64,000 bases of DNA from Ilex aquifolium (lineage: Eukaryota > Streptophyta > Magnoliopsida > Aquifoliales > Aquifoliaceae). Below are positions 1 to 11,931 of the stretch, piece after piece. The notes below the pieces were generated by a model. That model was given only the letters and a program-made list of their open reading frames with translations. It did not search any database and had not been told where the DNA came from. Made by a program: the position numbers and the translations under genes. The stretch spans positions 35,499,593 through 35,563,592 of the forward strand of contig OX637392.1 in assembly GCA_951799425.1 (NCBI GenBank). The letters are read 5' to 3'. How positions within the stretch are numbered: position 1 is the first letter of the stretch; each line of letters starts with the position of its first letter.

Positions 1-748
1 CAACCTCTGTCCAACAAACTGGAGATCGACATGGCCTCCCATATAGTGCCTCATAGGGTGCCATCTGTATGCTCGTCTGATAACTATTGTTATAGGCGAA
101 CTCCACCAAGGGTAAATGATCTTCCCAGCTACCATTGAGATCTAGGACACATGCCCGCAGCATGTCCTCTAAGGTCTGGATGGTCCTCTCTGACTGACCA
201 TCCGTCTGGGGGTGAAAAGCAATGCTCATCATCAGCTGTGTCCCCATGGCTCGTTGGAAACTCTCCCAAAAATGAGCCGTAAACCTGGGATCCCGATCCG
301 ATACTATAGACACGGGTACCCCATGCAACCGGACAATCTCCCGTATATATAACCTGCAGAATTCCTCTAGTGTGAAGGTCATCCGCACAGCCAAAAAGTG
401 TGCCGACTTCATAAGCCGGTCCACTACCACCCATATCGCGTCATGTCCCCGCGATGTCCGTGGCAAGTGAGTCACAAAATCCATCGTGATATGTTCCCAC
501 TTCCACTCAGCTACCTCCAATGGCTGGAGTAACCTTGCTGGTCTCTGGTGTTCAACCTTTACTTGCTGACAAGTGAGACATCTACTAACAAATTCGCCAA
601 CCTGTCGCTTCATCCCATTCCAATAATATTGGCGACGAAGGTCATGATACATCTTCGTGCCCCTTGGATGAACCGCGAAACGGGAGCAATGAAACTCCCT
701 AAGGATTTCCTCTCTCAGATCCGCCAACTAAGGAACCACAACCCTTCC
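1..748 (-). pseudogene. E1 integrase region, partial, two in-frame stops
   Basis: This stretch continues the gag-pol frame of E1 after its terminating TGA at 749-751. A second stop, TAG, lies at 728-730, and from there to base 1 the frame is open. It encodes the integrase zinc-binding region (CLTCQQVK is visible), then the catalytic core with MDFVTHLPR, SIVSDRDPRF and QSERTIQTLEDML, which carry the D, D and E of the DDE triad, then the conserved APYEALYGRPCRSP segment near the window start. The integrase inserts the cDNA copy into chromosomes. Both stops could come from single C-to-T changes (CGA to TGA, CAG to TAG). No frameshift is seen, so this is a recently silenced rather than an ancient copy. 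Confidence 0.85.
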
Positions 749-3700
749 TCAATACCGAAGACTACCATCCGAGTGAATGGCCCAGCCCTCGTCACCTGTA
801 CCTGCCTGTACACGGTCCCGGATGGACAATAGCTCCGTGTCCTGACTCTGGGACTCAACAACCCTGCTCAGTAGGGAAGGTGTAGCCACCAAACTTCCCA
901 AAGTACCCTGAGTCTGTCCCATATAACATAGCCCGAACTGTCCCACAGTCTCGAGCATCTGCCACTCTCGGGAAGCCACACTAGCCAAGACTCCCCGTGA
1001 CTTCCGACTGAGTGCGTCAGCTACCACATTTGCCTTACCGGGATGGTAATGCAAAGTGAAGTCATAGTCCTCCAAAAACTCCATCCACCTGCGTTGCCTC
1101 ATATTGAGGTCCCGCTGTGTAAAAATGTACTTCAGACTTTTATGGTCTGAAAACACCTCAAACTGCTCACCGTATAAGTAGTGGCGCCAAGCCTTCAAGG
1201 CAAAGACAATGGCTGCCAACTCCATGTCATGTGTAGGGTAACTCTGCTCGTGGTTCTTTAACTGCCGAGAACCATAAGCTACCACTCTCCCGGACTGCAT
1301 CAAGACGCATCCAAGTCCGTCCTTAGAGGCATCACAATACACTGTGTACCTCTGTCCCCTTTCTGGGACGATCAGTATAGGAGCTGAAGTAAGCCTCCTC
1401 TTCAACTCTTGGAATGCCTTCTCGCAAGAATCATTCCACTCAAACTTAACCTCTTTCCGGGTCAACCTAGTCATAGGTGAAGCTAGTCGGGAGAAGTCCT
1501 CAATGAACCTCCTGTAATACCCCGCCAATCCCAAGAAACTACGTATCTCGAAGACTGACTTCGGCCTCTCCCAATTCATGACTGACTCAACCTTCTCCGG
1601 GTCTACGGATACACCCGAAGCCGACACCACATGTCCCAAAAATTTCACCTCAGTAAGCCAAAATTCACACTTGCTGAACTTGGCATACAATTGGTGGTCT
1701 CTCAAGATCTGAAGAACGACCCTCAAGTGACCCTCATGCTCCTCCTCAGACTTGGAGTAGATCAAGATGTCGTCAACAAAGACTACAACAAATTGATCAA
1801 GGTAGGGTTGAAACACCCTATGCATGAGATCCATGAATGCCGCTGGAGCGTTCGTCAATCCGAATGGCATCACTGTGAACTCGAAATGCCCATATCGCGT
1901 CCGAAATGCCGTCTTAGGGATATCTGTCTCCCTAACTCTCAACTGATGGTAACCGGTGCGGAGATCTATCTTGGAGTAGACCCGCGCCCCTCTCAGCTGA
2001 TCAAACAAGTCATCAATCCTCGGCAAAGGGTACCTATTCTTGATAGTAACCCTATTCAACTGCCGGTAGTCTATACATAGTCGAAGGGTTTTGTCCTTCT
2101 TCTTTGCAAATAACACCGGAGCTCCCCAAGGTGAGGTACTCGGTCTAATGAAACCCCGGTCCAACAATTCCTGCAATTGGACCTTGAGTTCTTGCAACTC
2201 AGCAGGCGCCATCCTATGTGGAGTCATAGAAATGGGCGATGTACCAGGATGCAAATCTATAGTGAAATCTACATCCCTATGTGGAGGTAATCCCGGAAGT
2301 TCATCCGGAAAAACATCCTCATAATCACACACAACCCGAGGTAGACCAAACTCCTGTCTCGCCTCGTCCTCCAGGGTAAGGCTTGCTAGCCAACCCATCA
2401 ACTGTCCGTGCCATCTAGAATCGTACACGGCTTGAGGAAAAGCATCGTGCTTATCCCCCTGAAACATGAAACAAACCCCATCCAGCGTGTAAGCAGTAAC
2501 CCGCTTCCGGTCACAATCAATGACGACTCGGTGTGCCGCCAACCAATCCATTCCCAGGATTACATCGAACTCCGACATGTCCATGACCCGAAGGTCCACG
2601 GTGAGTAGAATCCCTGAGATCTCTAGCTCACAACCCCGACATATCTGATCAATTCTCACCCTAGCTCCCAGGGGAGAACTCACATGCAATGGTTCTTCTA
2701 AGGTTTCAACCTCTAAACCCAAGTCTTTCACACAAGATGCAGAAATGAATGAATGCGATGCACCAGAGTCAAATAATACTCTTGCCCATAAACGAGAGAG
2801 TAGAAATGTACCCTGTATCACCGACTGATCTGCCGGCTCAGTCCGTGGCATAATGGCGTAGACACGCCCCTGGGTCCCTGAAGTCCCGGCCTGTGAACCC
2901 TGGTCTCGCCCTCTACCCATGCCTTGGCCCATCTGGCCAGCTTGCGGTGTTCCCGCACGTGAAGTGGTAGGGCCTTGTGCAGTACCCTGTGACTGGTACT
3001 GGCTCCTTTGACCCATGGTGGGGTAAGGAGGAACAAACTGTGTCTGCGGCTGTCCCACAGAAGACTGGGATTGGGATGTCCCATAGCTCTGGGATCCCTG
3101 CAGTCGAGGACACTCCTTCTTTATGTGACCCGGCTGGTGACAAAAATAACAAGTCTTCTGACCCGTCTGGAAGGCGGTCCTAAAGTTTCCCCCGTCTTGG
3201 GAGAATCGACACTGGCCTTGGCCTTGATAGCCGCGGCTCTGCCCTTGAACTCCCTGCGGAACATAAGTCCTTTGTTTCTTTCCCGCACCAGAAGAAAAGG
3301 ATTGACCCTCCTTCTTTTTGTCCTTAACACCCGCTTCCCGGATGTTACGCGCGTCCTCCACCTCCCTCTCGATAGCCATAGCAGTCTTGACCATCGAATC
3401 AAGGTCTTGCAGGAGAAGTCCCACAATCTTACCTCGAATGGACAACTTCAAGCCATCCTCAAACTTACGTACTTTGGCCATGTCAGTGGCCACATAATCG
3501 TCGGCGAAACGGACTAATTCAGTGAACTTAGCCACATATTCCATCACCGTCATCGCTCCCTGTCTCAAGTCTAAGAACTCACGGGCCTTTGCATGTCGAG
3601 CAGTTGCTGGGAAATACTTTCCCATATAGAGCTCTCGGAACTCTGTCCAAGTCATGCCCTCCAAATTTCTGGAGTCCTTCACCCAATCCCACCATAGCTG

Positions 3701-4048
3701 GGACTCTCCCTCCAGCTGAAAAGTTGCCAGAGTTATCTTGGTGGCATCGGAAGTGATCTCCATAGCCCTCAAGATCTTCTCCACTTGCCGAATCCAACGA
3801 TCTACTACCATTGGATCCGCCCCTCCCAGAAAAACCGGAGGATGATGGGCTTTGAACTTCTGGAGGTTACTCGAGCCTCCTTGTCCCATGTTTGCACCTG
3901 TCTGTGCAATGGTAGTGGCTGTAGCACTAGCCTGTGCAATAGTCGCCGCCGCCTCACCAATAGCCTCTGCAAAGGCTTGGTGATCAAAGGCCGGAGGTGG
4001 TTGGTTATTCCACCTACCGCCTCGGCGTCCACGCCCTCTATATGCCAT
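749..4048 (-). CDS. E1 gag-protease-reverse transcriptase-RNase H polyprotein
   Basis: An uninterrupted frame of 1099 residues begins at the ATG on 4048 ([11 protein letters not shown]), 332 bases downstream of the PBS. Gag capsid homology covers about residues 65-235. A CX2CX4HX4C zinc knuckle ([14 protein letters not shown]) is at 300-313. The aspartic protease motif [10 protein letters not shown] is at 426-435. RT spans about 600-800 with the catalytic FVDD at 757-760. RNase H starts near DASKDGLG (906) and ends near the ADALSRK tag (about 1010-1016). Chromoviruses usually encode one continuous gag-pol, so the frame should continue into integrase but is cut at 749 by a TGA. The basic, RG-rich N-terminus is typical of this group. 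It is the best preserved polyprotein in the window. Confidence 0.93.
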   Translation of the reverse strand: MAYRGRGRRGGRWNNQPPPAFDHQAFAEAIGEAAATIAQASATATTIAQTGANMGQGGSSNLQKFKAHHPPVFLGGADPMVVDRWIRQVEKILRAMEITSDATKITLATFQLEGESQLWWDWVKDSRNLEGMTWTEFRELYMGKYFPATARHAKAREFLDLRQGAMTVMEYVAKFTELVRFADDYVATDMAKVRKFEDGLKLSIRGKIVGLLLQDLDSMVKTAMAIEREVEDARNIREAGVKDKKKEGQSFSSGAGKKQRTYVPQGVQGQSRGYQGQGQCRFSQDGGNFRTAFQTGQKTCYFCHQPGHIKKECPRLQGSQSYGTSQSQSSVGQPQTQFVPPYPTMGQRSQYQSQGTAQGPTTSRAGTPQAGQMGQGMGRGRDQGSQAGTSGTQGRVYAIMPRTEPADQSVIQGTFLLSRLWARVLFDSGASHSFISASCVKDLGLEVETLEEPLHVSSPLGARVRIDQICRGCELEISGILLTVDLRVMDMSEFDVILGMDWLAAHRVVIDCDRKRVTAYTLDGVCFMFQGDKHDAFPQAVYDSRWHGQLMGWLASLTLEDEARQEFGLPRVVCDYEDVFPDELPGLPPHRDVDFTIDLHPGTSPISMTPHRMAPAELQELKVQLQELLDRGFIRPSTSPWGAPVLFAKKKDKTLRLCIDYRQLNRVTIKNRYPLPRIDDLFDQLRGARVYSKIDLRTGYHQLRVRETDIPKTAFRTRYGHFEFTVMPFGLTNAPAAFMDLMHRVFQPYLDQFVVVFVDDILIYSKSEEEHEGHLRVVLQILRDHQLYAKFSKCEFWLTEVKFLGHVVSASGVSVDPEKVESVMNWERPKSVFEIRSFLGLAGYYRRFIEDFSRLASPMTRLTRKEVKFEWNDSCEKAFQELKRRLTSAPILIVPERGQRYTVYCDASKDGLGCVLMQSGRVVAYGSRQLKNHEQSYPTHDMELAAIVFALKAWRHYLYGEQFEVFSDHKSLKYIFTQRDLNMRQRRWMEFLEDYDFTLHYHPGKANVVADALSRKSRGVLASVASREWQMLETVGQFGLCYMGQTQGTLGSLVATPSLLSRVVESQSQDTELLSIRDRVQAGTGDEGWAIHSDGSLRY

Positions 4049-4380
4049 CTACATAAGTCAAATAGCAATATAGTTTTACAAGGCATCCCAAAAATAGGAA
4101 TCAACACTCTAACATAAAGAGTTTCCGAATCGTCTCACTAGGGGAGCATATTCCTCTCCTTAGTAGACATTTATACCATGAACCCTCCCGTTCATTTGTT
4201 TTCCCACTCCCAAGGTTATGTTTCCTAACCCTAGTGTGTTCATTTCCATATACATTCCACAATGCATATTATCCACATAGCACATAACACGTAGCATTTA
4301 AACACATAAGATGGAATGCACAATGCATGCAATGGTCTAGACCCAATGCCCATCAAGCCCTAAGTAATTCGTATACCTAG

Positions 4381-4392
4381 GCTCTGATACCA
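4381..4392 (-). other. E1 primer-binding site, initiator-Met tRNA
   Basis: The minus strand reads TGGTATCAGAGC three bases after the end of the 5' LTR. This is the widely used plant retrotransposon PBS that matches the 3' end of initiator-methionine tRNA. It fixes the inner edge of the LTR and the element's orientation. Confidence 0.93.
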
Positions 4393-4684
4393 AGCTGTGA
4401 CGCCCCAAAATTCGGGGGTCCTGTGTTAACCGTTGACAACCCGTCAACCCGCGGAAATACCCATGGATGTCGCTTAACCCGATACCGCGGCACCACATTC
4501 CCTTTACCGGGATAAAAGAAAAATACAAGTCCAATTTCTTTCGGTTGGTTGACCTATCCGAGATCCAATATACCACCATTGGTATCCCCTTATTATCCAT
4601 TTGTAACATTAGGAGGGAGGAAAACATAGCCCAAGAACTTGGCAAAAGAAAAAGAAAATAAAAAAAAATTCTGAAGTTTGGAGA

Positions 4685-4798
4685 GCGTACCGGTACGCGT
4701 ACCGGTACGCTACGACCTCTGGACCTGATCGTACCAGTACGCGTACCGGTACGCTACACCTTCTGGACCCTAGCGTACCGGTACGCGTACCGGTACGC
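4685..4798. repeat. Palindrome array, GCGTACCGGTACGC type
   Basis: Pairs of the perfect palindrome GTACCGGTAC, flanked by GCs, repeat three times and are separated by short spacers containing ctctgga or cttctgga. One unit has a single change (gtaccagtac). The array sits about 290-400 bp from the 3' end of the E1 LTR. Confidence 0.9.
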
Positions 4799-6430
4799 CT
4801 GGGCCAGAATTTCCCCTTTTACCTGATTTTCGTTTCCAAGCCATTCCAAACCTCCCAAAACTCATCCAACACATGTTTAATGAGATTTTCCATATAATAC
4901 ATAACTTATACAAGTTCCATTACAATTAATTCCATAATTTACACATCAAAATGGAATTTATACAAAATTTTTTACAAAAACTCTAACTAAGGCCACAAGC
5001 CGGCCCCCTTCATGCTTGATGCTCTCCAAGTGAGCCATCCGCCGGTGCAAACCCCATACCTGAAATGTTTCCCGTATAGGGTGAGCCAACGCCCAGTAGA
5101 GTAAATCCTACAAGGGCTACTCTCCCCCTAAATGCTCATGCTCATGCAACATTCATTTGCAAACAACCATTTCTCATAAGAACAAGCATTCTAAGTTGGA
5201 ATGCAATACTACCATGCCATGAAATGAGATGACACCCACTCATGCAATTCAACCCGAGTCCTCTCCGACTCCTACTACACGATGCAATGTCAAAGTGTTT
5301 CATTCCGTCATTTATGTTTACATCAAATGACATTTTCAAAACTAGGGTCATTCTTGGGATCAGAAACTTCATGGGCTCAATACCAATGGTCTTCCACACC
5401 CGTACACTTTATGGACTCTTATACCAACCCCTCCAAATCACCGGGTCTTTCACCCGAGAGGTCGTCATGCCTCTTCTTGCTCATCCCGACCCAATTTATC
5501 ATGCAATCAAGCGGCTTAGCTAGGTCTTTGACCCAACTTTTCCCAAGCCATACCGTCAATCACCAAGTGTGGTGTTGACATCAACCATGCACACACCCAT
5601 GTAATGCAATGCTTCCGTGCACATGCAATGCTATGTCCCATTGCATACCACATGATGTTCAATATGTCAAGAACAACCCATGCACAATCTCAACACATCC
5701 ATGGTAAATTTATATCCTAAGCATATAAATGCCATATTCATTTCAATGTTAATATATCAACATATGCATATATCAACAAACACATCCAATCATATCAATA
5801 GCATATGATTTCACAAGTTGAACTTAACATGTTATTTCAATTAAATCAAAACAACCATTCCATTCAAGCAAGGCATTTAATCAAACACCTTCTAGGCACA
5901 ATTTATAAAAACACAAAGCATGCCTCAAATTTTCCCCAAGTTACATAATAAATCACATGTAACTTCATACACCAAAATCAAGCTAGAAAATAGATTAAAC
6001 CATTTCTATGCTCACTTTTCCATTTCTATAACCATAAACCTATATATGAAGGTCTATCCCTATACATAACATATCAAGCCTTGAAACTACCAACATCTAA
6101 GGGAAGATTACACCAAAGTAGGGAGAACCCTACCTCTTGAAGCGTAATTCACCCGAATGAAGCTTCAAGAATACTTCCCGAGCCCAAGACTAGATTTCGC
6201 CCAAATCTCCTCCTTTGGATCTTCGGTGAAATCCCTTGCTCTTGGTGTGGTTGCGTAACCCTCGTCGATGTGATCGACTTTAGCTCTTGGCTCGACGGAA
6301 TCCGAGCGACGGAACTCCGGGAATCGACGGAGAAAGCTTGAAGATCAAGGTTTTCTCTCTTCTCTCTCTCTTGGCCGGCCAAAAAAGAACACAAGGGGAA
6401 AGAAAATCTGATTTTCTAGATATTTACCCC

Positions 6431-6438
6431 TATTTATA
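6431..6438 (-). promoter_or_regulatory. E1 LTR TATA box
   Basis: TATAAATA on the minus strand is followed by AGGGG and a pyrimidine/purine tract, about 390 bp into the LTR. The same arrangement (TATAAATAGGGG) recurs at the equivalent place in the related LTRs near 17125 and 24905, which supports it as the U3 promoter. Confidence 0.7.
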
Positions 6439-6872
6439 GTTTTAAATTCTCGGCCCACGTCGCGCCACGTGCCCCTCGCTTAATCGGGTCCGATTTCGTC
6501 CCGAAACGATTCGTTTGATCCCAGTTTAAGTTCAAATTAATTTTATTTGAACTTTAACTTAATTTTAAGGAAATTTTATAAAACTTATTTATGGGGACGT
6601 TCGTAGGGTGAATCGCCATGCAGTCGCCTCGAACGACGTGCAAAATCCGACTACTTCGGAATTCGACGAAATTTGACAAGGTGACTAAATTTCGCGATAC
6701 GAATTCAACAGCGAACTCCGTTTCCTCATCCGAGGTCTAGAACATGAGTATTTTAAATACGCATTATAGTGGCAAATTACTATTTTGCCCTTTTTTGGAA
6801 AAAGTTCAAATTTCCAGGGTTTTACACTCAACCCCTTACCCATGTGAGTTATCGGGCGGGCCGGGTTTAAGC

Positions 6873-7621
6873 TAGGGGTGGGCTACCCGCAACCAACCCG
6901 TCACTCACTGGGCGGGCCTCCTGGGCGAACTTTTTTATGTACAACTTCATTTAAGACAACATCTAGCATTTTATAGGTGGAGTTCCACTTATGTTGTACA
7001 TCATATGATATTTTTTTGTATTTTAAATTATTCTTTTTACACATAGTTCCAAATGTCCTAAATCTATTTTCAGAACCTATTAATGATAAATAATATGTCT
7101 AATTTTATCAATTACAAACCTAATATTATGGAGACCACTTTGTACTATGAGATTTATGATATGACACATGCATCTCATATGAAAAAAGTACCTTCACATG
7201 GTAAAGTTAAATAATAGTTTAAATGACTTACTACTCCACTATTATTTGTTACATTATCTAAAGTAATAGTAAAAAAATTGTTTTGAATACGATAAATTTG
7301 TAACTGATTATAAATAACTTCAAAAATAACTTATGCACCTAACTTTTTTCCCACTTACTTATCAAACTTTTTCAAAGTTTCAAATTTAATGTGTCTAATT
7401 TTTTTCAAAGGAAGGGAGGGAGGGCTGTTCGGGCTGAGTTGGGTGGGTTCTTAGGCCGGGTTTTTGCGGGTGGGCTATTGGGCTGGGTTTCGGGGTAGTC
7501 CCAAGCCATCTGTTGAAGGATATTGGGCTCAGATTCGGGCAGACCAACTATCGGGTTTCAGACCTATTCTTTTGGGCTAGGCAATGGGACCCATGGGCAA
7601 TTCGGCCCATAAACACTCCTA
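6873..7621. mobile_element. hAT-like non-autonomous element or MITE
   Basis: The segment starts TAGGGGTGGG and ends CACTCCTA, which form short inverted termini of the kind seen in plant hAT MITEs. Both ends are followed inward by long runs of GGGC/GCCC-type words (cgggcgggcc, gggctgggtttcggg, ggcaattcggccc) that pair across an AT-rich core. No transposase is present. I could not find a convincing 8 bp target duplication, so the exact ends are uncertain. Confidence 0.45.
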
Positions 7622-7779
7622 CTTTTAGTTATAACAATTAATTGCGGCTAAAAGTCTACATTTTACCCATGATTAAAATCACCACTAAAATTTGCAATAT
7701 GCTTTTAGTAACAACTTATTATCGCGATTAATTTGAAACAATTTATTTTTGAATATTTCCCAATTTCACATACCTCTTA
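7622..7779. other. Short spacer with inverted 'ctaaaa' words
   Basis: This AT-rich stretch contains gcggctaaaag, gattaaaatcaccactaaaa, gcttttagtaacaac and atcgcgattaat. Such words recall the subterminal repeats of CACTA-type transposons, but no CACTA terminus is visible. No gene is seen. Confidence 0.25.
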
Positions 7780-9997
7780 TGTGATGCCCCGATTCCCGGG
7801 TGCCATCACTCAACCCGTTGATCACCCATCAACCTGTGGAATAACCAGTGATACTGCAAATTATCGGGGTCCTTGACTTAATAAACATCCAGGCAGAGTA
7901 TCCCTTGTACAGGGAGCGCTACCAAACACACACACACCCCTATGCATTATAAAACCATATGACCACTTCGGGTCCAACATCGATATCCATTCAATATAGT
8001 ATTGAATACCAACATCCACGACATACATTCATTCACAAAAGAATAATGTTCATAAGAGTCCTATTACATACCTTTAATAAAATACAAGTTTTTTACTTTA
8101 AAAATATACAAGGCCAAAATTTAATTATATGCAAGGGACTACAAAATCTATATCAAGAGCCACAACCCGGCTCTATCCTCAAAGCATACCCAAGTTAGGG
8201 CCGTCAGCGGACGCCTATCCAACACTTGAAATATATTTTTCGATAAAGGGTGAGGTATGATTAATAGGGTATGTCCTATGAAGATTACCTTCCAACCCAC
8301 ATGCATATGATATGCCACATGGAAACATCATGTCAAACATTCATTCCAATGTATATATTTCATAAACGAATGCTACAATTCCATGTCATGCTATGAGATG
8401 AGAACTCACACATGCAATGCAACACCGAGCTTACCGACTCCCATGACACATGCAATGTCATGCATATGAATTTGGGCATTCAAAGCCCTCACCATTGATG
8501 TTAAACATCCAAGGCTATTTTATAAAATTGTGTGTCTTTCTGGGTAGGAATTTTATAGACTTACACCAACGGTCACCCAACCGACACATAATTTCAAGAC
8601 TTCCACCTATGATTCAGCGTACACTGACACACTTTATAGACTCAATACCAATGGTAGTACGTATCTGAAATTGTCGGGTCTTGCACCCAAGGGAGAATCT
8701 AGCCCTTCTTATTAACCCCGACACCTTTTTTTTTCAACGCAAACCTGTGCGACTTAACCAAACATAGATCCAACTTTTTCGAGCCCACATATCAACTCAC
8801 CAAGAATGATGTTTAATTAAAACATGCACACACACCCATACTCGTGTCAAATGCCCACGAATGTGATGTTACCCGTGCTTGTGAAAATGCAATTCAAATC
8901 ATCATGTTCATCATATCATAAAACTTATAATAAACATGTCCATTTCCATAAACATTCTCAAGCATGACATATATGATTACAAACTAATAAACAAACTTAA
9001 ACCCTAAGCATTTTATCAAAACACTTAGAAAGCATGAAATGCAAACACATAGCATACCCATAGCAAAGCCACATAAGCTTCCTACTGGTAGGTGGTGTCT
9101 CTCCTACCGGTGGATTCACCTTTTTATGTTGTTTTTCATACATCACCCAAATCAAACACAAAATGGATTTTACAAGTTCTCATACTCATTTTCAAGCCCC
9201 TAAGTACACTAGGTGTGGTCTAGCCTAAAATATTTCATCCTTAGTTCTATACCCATTTCATATACAACTATAGGATTGAAATAAACCTCGATAGGAGGTA
9301 ACTCTACCTCTTGTAGCGTGTGCACGAGGTAGATCGACTCCTTATGATGTAAAACGGTGCTTCGTTCAACCTCTAGCCAAAACTCCAACTTCCACAATGT
9401 GTCAAAAATGAACTTGGTTGGCACTGGCGCGTAGGCCTCATCATTGTGAAAAACTTTAATTCTTGCCCTAACTTGATCCATCGGACAGATTGTTGTAGAT
9501 CGAAGGTAGAAGTGAAGAAGAATATGGAGAAGCTCTTCTCTCTCTCTCTCTCTCTCTCAGACGAAATGTGTGGGGAAAAGGGCTTGGAAGACTAAATTCT
9601 TCCAATTTTAGTTTCTATTTAGACTAGGCTCATATTAAGCCACGTGTCACTTCCTTATTGATCAAATTCTATCCCAAACAATTACATTTCGCCACATGTC
9701 ATGTTTAATATAATTTTGTAAGATTTACTGAAAATTATATTATGGGTTCCACAATTAAAAATCTGATCTCAGAATTTTAATCGTGCGATACCCGATTGCA
9801 TCGTAACGCTAAAAAATTCGACTCTTTCGGAATTCAATAAAAATTGATTGGCTAGCCCAATTTCGTGAGACGAATCCAACGGTGAGGTCCGTTTCTTCAT
9901 CAGAGTTATATAAAAATTTGGATTTTCAACACGTGTTTTAATAACTAATTACTGTTTTACCCCTTTAATTAAGATTTTAATTTTTTTGGGTTTTACA
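7780..9997 (-). repeat. E2 3' LTR, 2218 bp
   Basis: On the minus strand the repeat starts TGTAAAACCC at 9997, directly after a polypurine tract, and ends GGGGCATCACA at 7780. The flanking five bases do not match, as expected because the other end of the element is lost. It contains a diverged palindrome pair (cctactggtagg and ctcctaccggtgg, 9083-9117) and a CT microsatellite at about 9534-9560. Confidence 0.88.
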
Positions 9998-10013
9998 TTC
10001 TCCCCCCTTAAGG
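9998..10013 (-). other. E2 polypurine tract
   Basis: The minus strand reads AAGGGGGGAGAA immediately before the TGTAAAAC start of the 3' LTR. It would prime plus-strand DNA synthesis. It proves that 7780-9997 is the 3' LTR of E2 and not a solo LTR. Confidence 0.85.
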
Positions 10014-10379
10014 GAATTTCGTCCTTGAAATTACACACATGCACATATAACAAAATACATATGCAACAAGTCATATACTACGCTATAACTATGATAAATG
10101 TACCTCCATCCTTAAATAGGAACATATAGGTAGCTCGTATCGAGTCCTCGCGCTCCCATGCCGCTTCTTCGATACCCCGGTGCTGCCATAACACCTTCAC
10201 CAGCCTTATAGCCTTTTCAAGAAAAAATCGATCTCAGCCATCCATAATACGAACTAGTCTCTCCTTAAAGGTCCTATTCGCGACAACAATAAGCTCGCCC
10301 CTAGTGCACCATATACGTAGGATCTGGTTGTATTTTTGAAGCATGGAGACATGGAACACGATGTGCACTCTTGAAAGAT
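10014..10379 (-). pseudogene. E2 integrase C-terminal end with chromodomain-like tail
   Basis: Translated on the minus strand this segment gives VFHVSMLQKYN, then after a stop VKVLWQHRGIEEAAWERED followed by IRATYMFLF. The same block ends the E4 integrase (VKVLWQHHGVEEATWEPEQ). In chromoviruses this is the chromodomain-like end of integrase, thought to guide insertion into chromatin. An in-frame stop shows it is dead. The frame is cut at 10379 by an inserted LTR and resumes at about 11932. Confidence 0.75.
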
Positions 10380-11931
10380 TGATTAACCCTAATTAGTATG
10401 TAAATTAAAATAGTTAAATAAGTTAATTATGTAAGATTAAATAGTTAAAAACTATAAATTAGGGTTAGTGCGGAAGTTAGGGTTTATGTGTGTAATGTCT
10501 GAAAATTTCAGGGTTTTTGTCCATCAAGGAAGCAAGTGTAATTTAAGGATGGAATATGCAAGAATAGTGTGGAAGACCTTCACCACATTCCAGCAAATCA
10601 GCAACGTCCGGACGGTGCTGATGGCGTTCGGACGACAGCTAAGGCGGTTCAGCTTCTTCTCCTTCATTCCAAACATTTTAGCCTATAAATAGGCCTATCC
10701 ATCCAGCCTAATCAAGAGTTGGAGAGAGAGGGGGAGTTCCAGGAAGCCTTGGAGAGAATTCAAACACAATATCAAGAGGAATTCAAAGAAAGAAAGAAGA
10801 ATCCAAGGGGAGATCCTGTCCAACCTACTTTCCATCCAGAATTCTGTTATTTCTACATTTATGTTATGTTTTTCTACTTAGAGAGTTGAACTTCCGCCAC
10901 CTTTGTGTCTTAACTGATATTAAGGGTGGTTATATTTCAATTTTTCCTTGGGAAATGAGTGTCAGTGTCTGTATTTTATTTAATATTGTAAAGAAACTTA
11001 CCCGCATTTCTTGCTTGTTTATAGTAATGAGGTGTGATTAGTTTAATTATACCCTTCAGTAAGAGGTAAACATATGTATATTATTGGTTAAATTATGAAA
11101 ATGCCGATGTTTAATTATGTTCTATTGATATATATACCTCCCTTAATTGATGGATGGTTATATTTATAATATACTCATGGTTATGAACACCGAGCAGTAC
11201 TTAATATTCTAAACCATACTATCTACTATTAGGTACTTCATGCATGATACAGTGATGTACGTAATTGGGTGTTACGTAAAATTCGATTGATTGGTTATAG
11301 ACGGGTTAAGTCTCGGCATAGTCAATGCTTTCAGTTCAATACGTAACCTAAAATTATGTCATCAGTGAATCATCAACCTGCCGATCAAATATCTAAAGTG
11401 TTCCAACTGAATGACTTGACCTTGTGGTTCACTAGTGTTGTTTAACTGATACATAATATAAAACTGCCAATTGAGGAATTCCAGTATTCCTCCTGAATGG
11501 TTTGACCTTCTGGTTTACTTGAATTACTTAATTACTGCATATACCTACCAGCTAACCTAAACAGTTGTTGTGTTATGGTTCAATATACATCAGACCTACC
11601 AGTTAACTTTCCAATGACCTGGGAGTTAATTGTTGTAAGGTGACATTTCTAGTACTTAACCAATATAAAGCGTATGAGATCTTTAAACTGAAGGGTACCT
11701 TTCATATTAGTGTCTTTTAACAATTTACCTACGCATTTCATTTACTCAGTCTAGTTATCAATATAAGATCACTTCACAAGCTATCTCATGTTACACTACT
11801 TTAACAATAACTTCACTGTTCTTATTTTAAATTCCAATTATTAAAACTCTTCATGGGATCGATCTTGGACTTAAACCGAGAAAACTGTAATTCGACCACT
11901 TATACTTGGGTGTATAATATAAAGTAGGTCA
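10380..11931 (+). mobile_element. Solo LTR of the E7 (Athila-like) family
   Basis: The insert starts TGATTAACCCTAATTAG, exactly as the LTR of E7 at 46956 does, and the two stay similar through their promoters and AT-rich bodies up to about 11670. The U3 has the cgtccggacg / cgttcggacg motifs (10603-10638) and a TATA box at 10684. It splits the E2 integrase frame. The right end is uncertain: a candidate CA is at 11930-11931 and another at 11947-11948, and no exact target duplication could be fixed (left flank aagat). No coding region belongs to it. Confidence 0.75.
10684..10691 (+). promoter_or_regulatory. TATA box of the solo LTR
   Basis: TATAAATA lies in AGCCTATAAATAGGCC, 50-80 bp downstream of the palindromic GTCCGGAC-type motifs. 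The spacing matches other LTR promoters in the window. Confidence 0.65.

Larger units (their letters stand above)
1..6826 (-). mobile_element. E1: Ty3/gypsy chromovirus, 3' end beyond window
   Basis: Read on the minus strand this element has a 5' LTR (6826-4396), a primer-binding site directly after it, then gag, protease, reverse transcriptase, RNase H and integrase in one direction. The integrase runs off the left edge, so the C-terminal domain, PPT and 3' LTR are not seen. The domain order with integrase last is Ty3/gypsy. The RT and integrase wording and the initiator-Met PBS point to a chromovirus of the Tekay/Del kind. The base pairs beyond the right end are ctcaa (6827-6831), the expected target duplication, but its partner is outside the window. 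Confidence 0.93.
4396..6826 (-). repeat. E1 5' LTR, 2431 bp
   Basis: On the minus strand the repeat begins TGTAAAACCC at 6826 and ends GGGGCGTCACA at 4396, so it has TG...CA termini. It abuts the PBS. Related LTRs with the same termini are at 7780-9997, 14902-17515, 24510-29147, 23439/44050-46068 and 52226-54758. All ORFs within it are fortuitous. The TATA box is near 6435 and a palindrome array is near the 3' end. Confidence 0.92.

Noticed and set aside
129-434. 101-codon minus-strand ORF near the left edge
   Set aside because: It is an out-of-frame shadow of the E1 integrase. The true frame gives DDE-type integrase wording. The ORF at 12387-12674 is the same shadow in E2.
3008-3517. 169-codon plus-strand ORF, and similar ones at 1631-2080 and 35213-35575
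   Set aside because: These are antisense shadows of conserved gag and pol frames.
4381-4395. Possible tRNA gene remnant at the PBS
   Set aside because: Only the short primer match is present, next to an LTR end. No cloverleaf can be formed. The same holds at 36466, 41906, 54762 and 62746.
10468-10692. 74-codon ORF that looks like a small secreted protein
   Set aside because: It lies within the U3 of a solo LTR and covers the promoter, so it is fortuitous.
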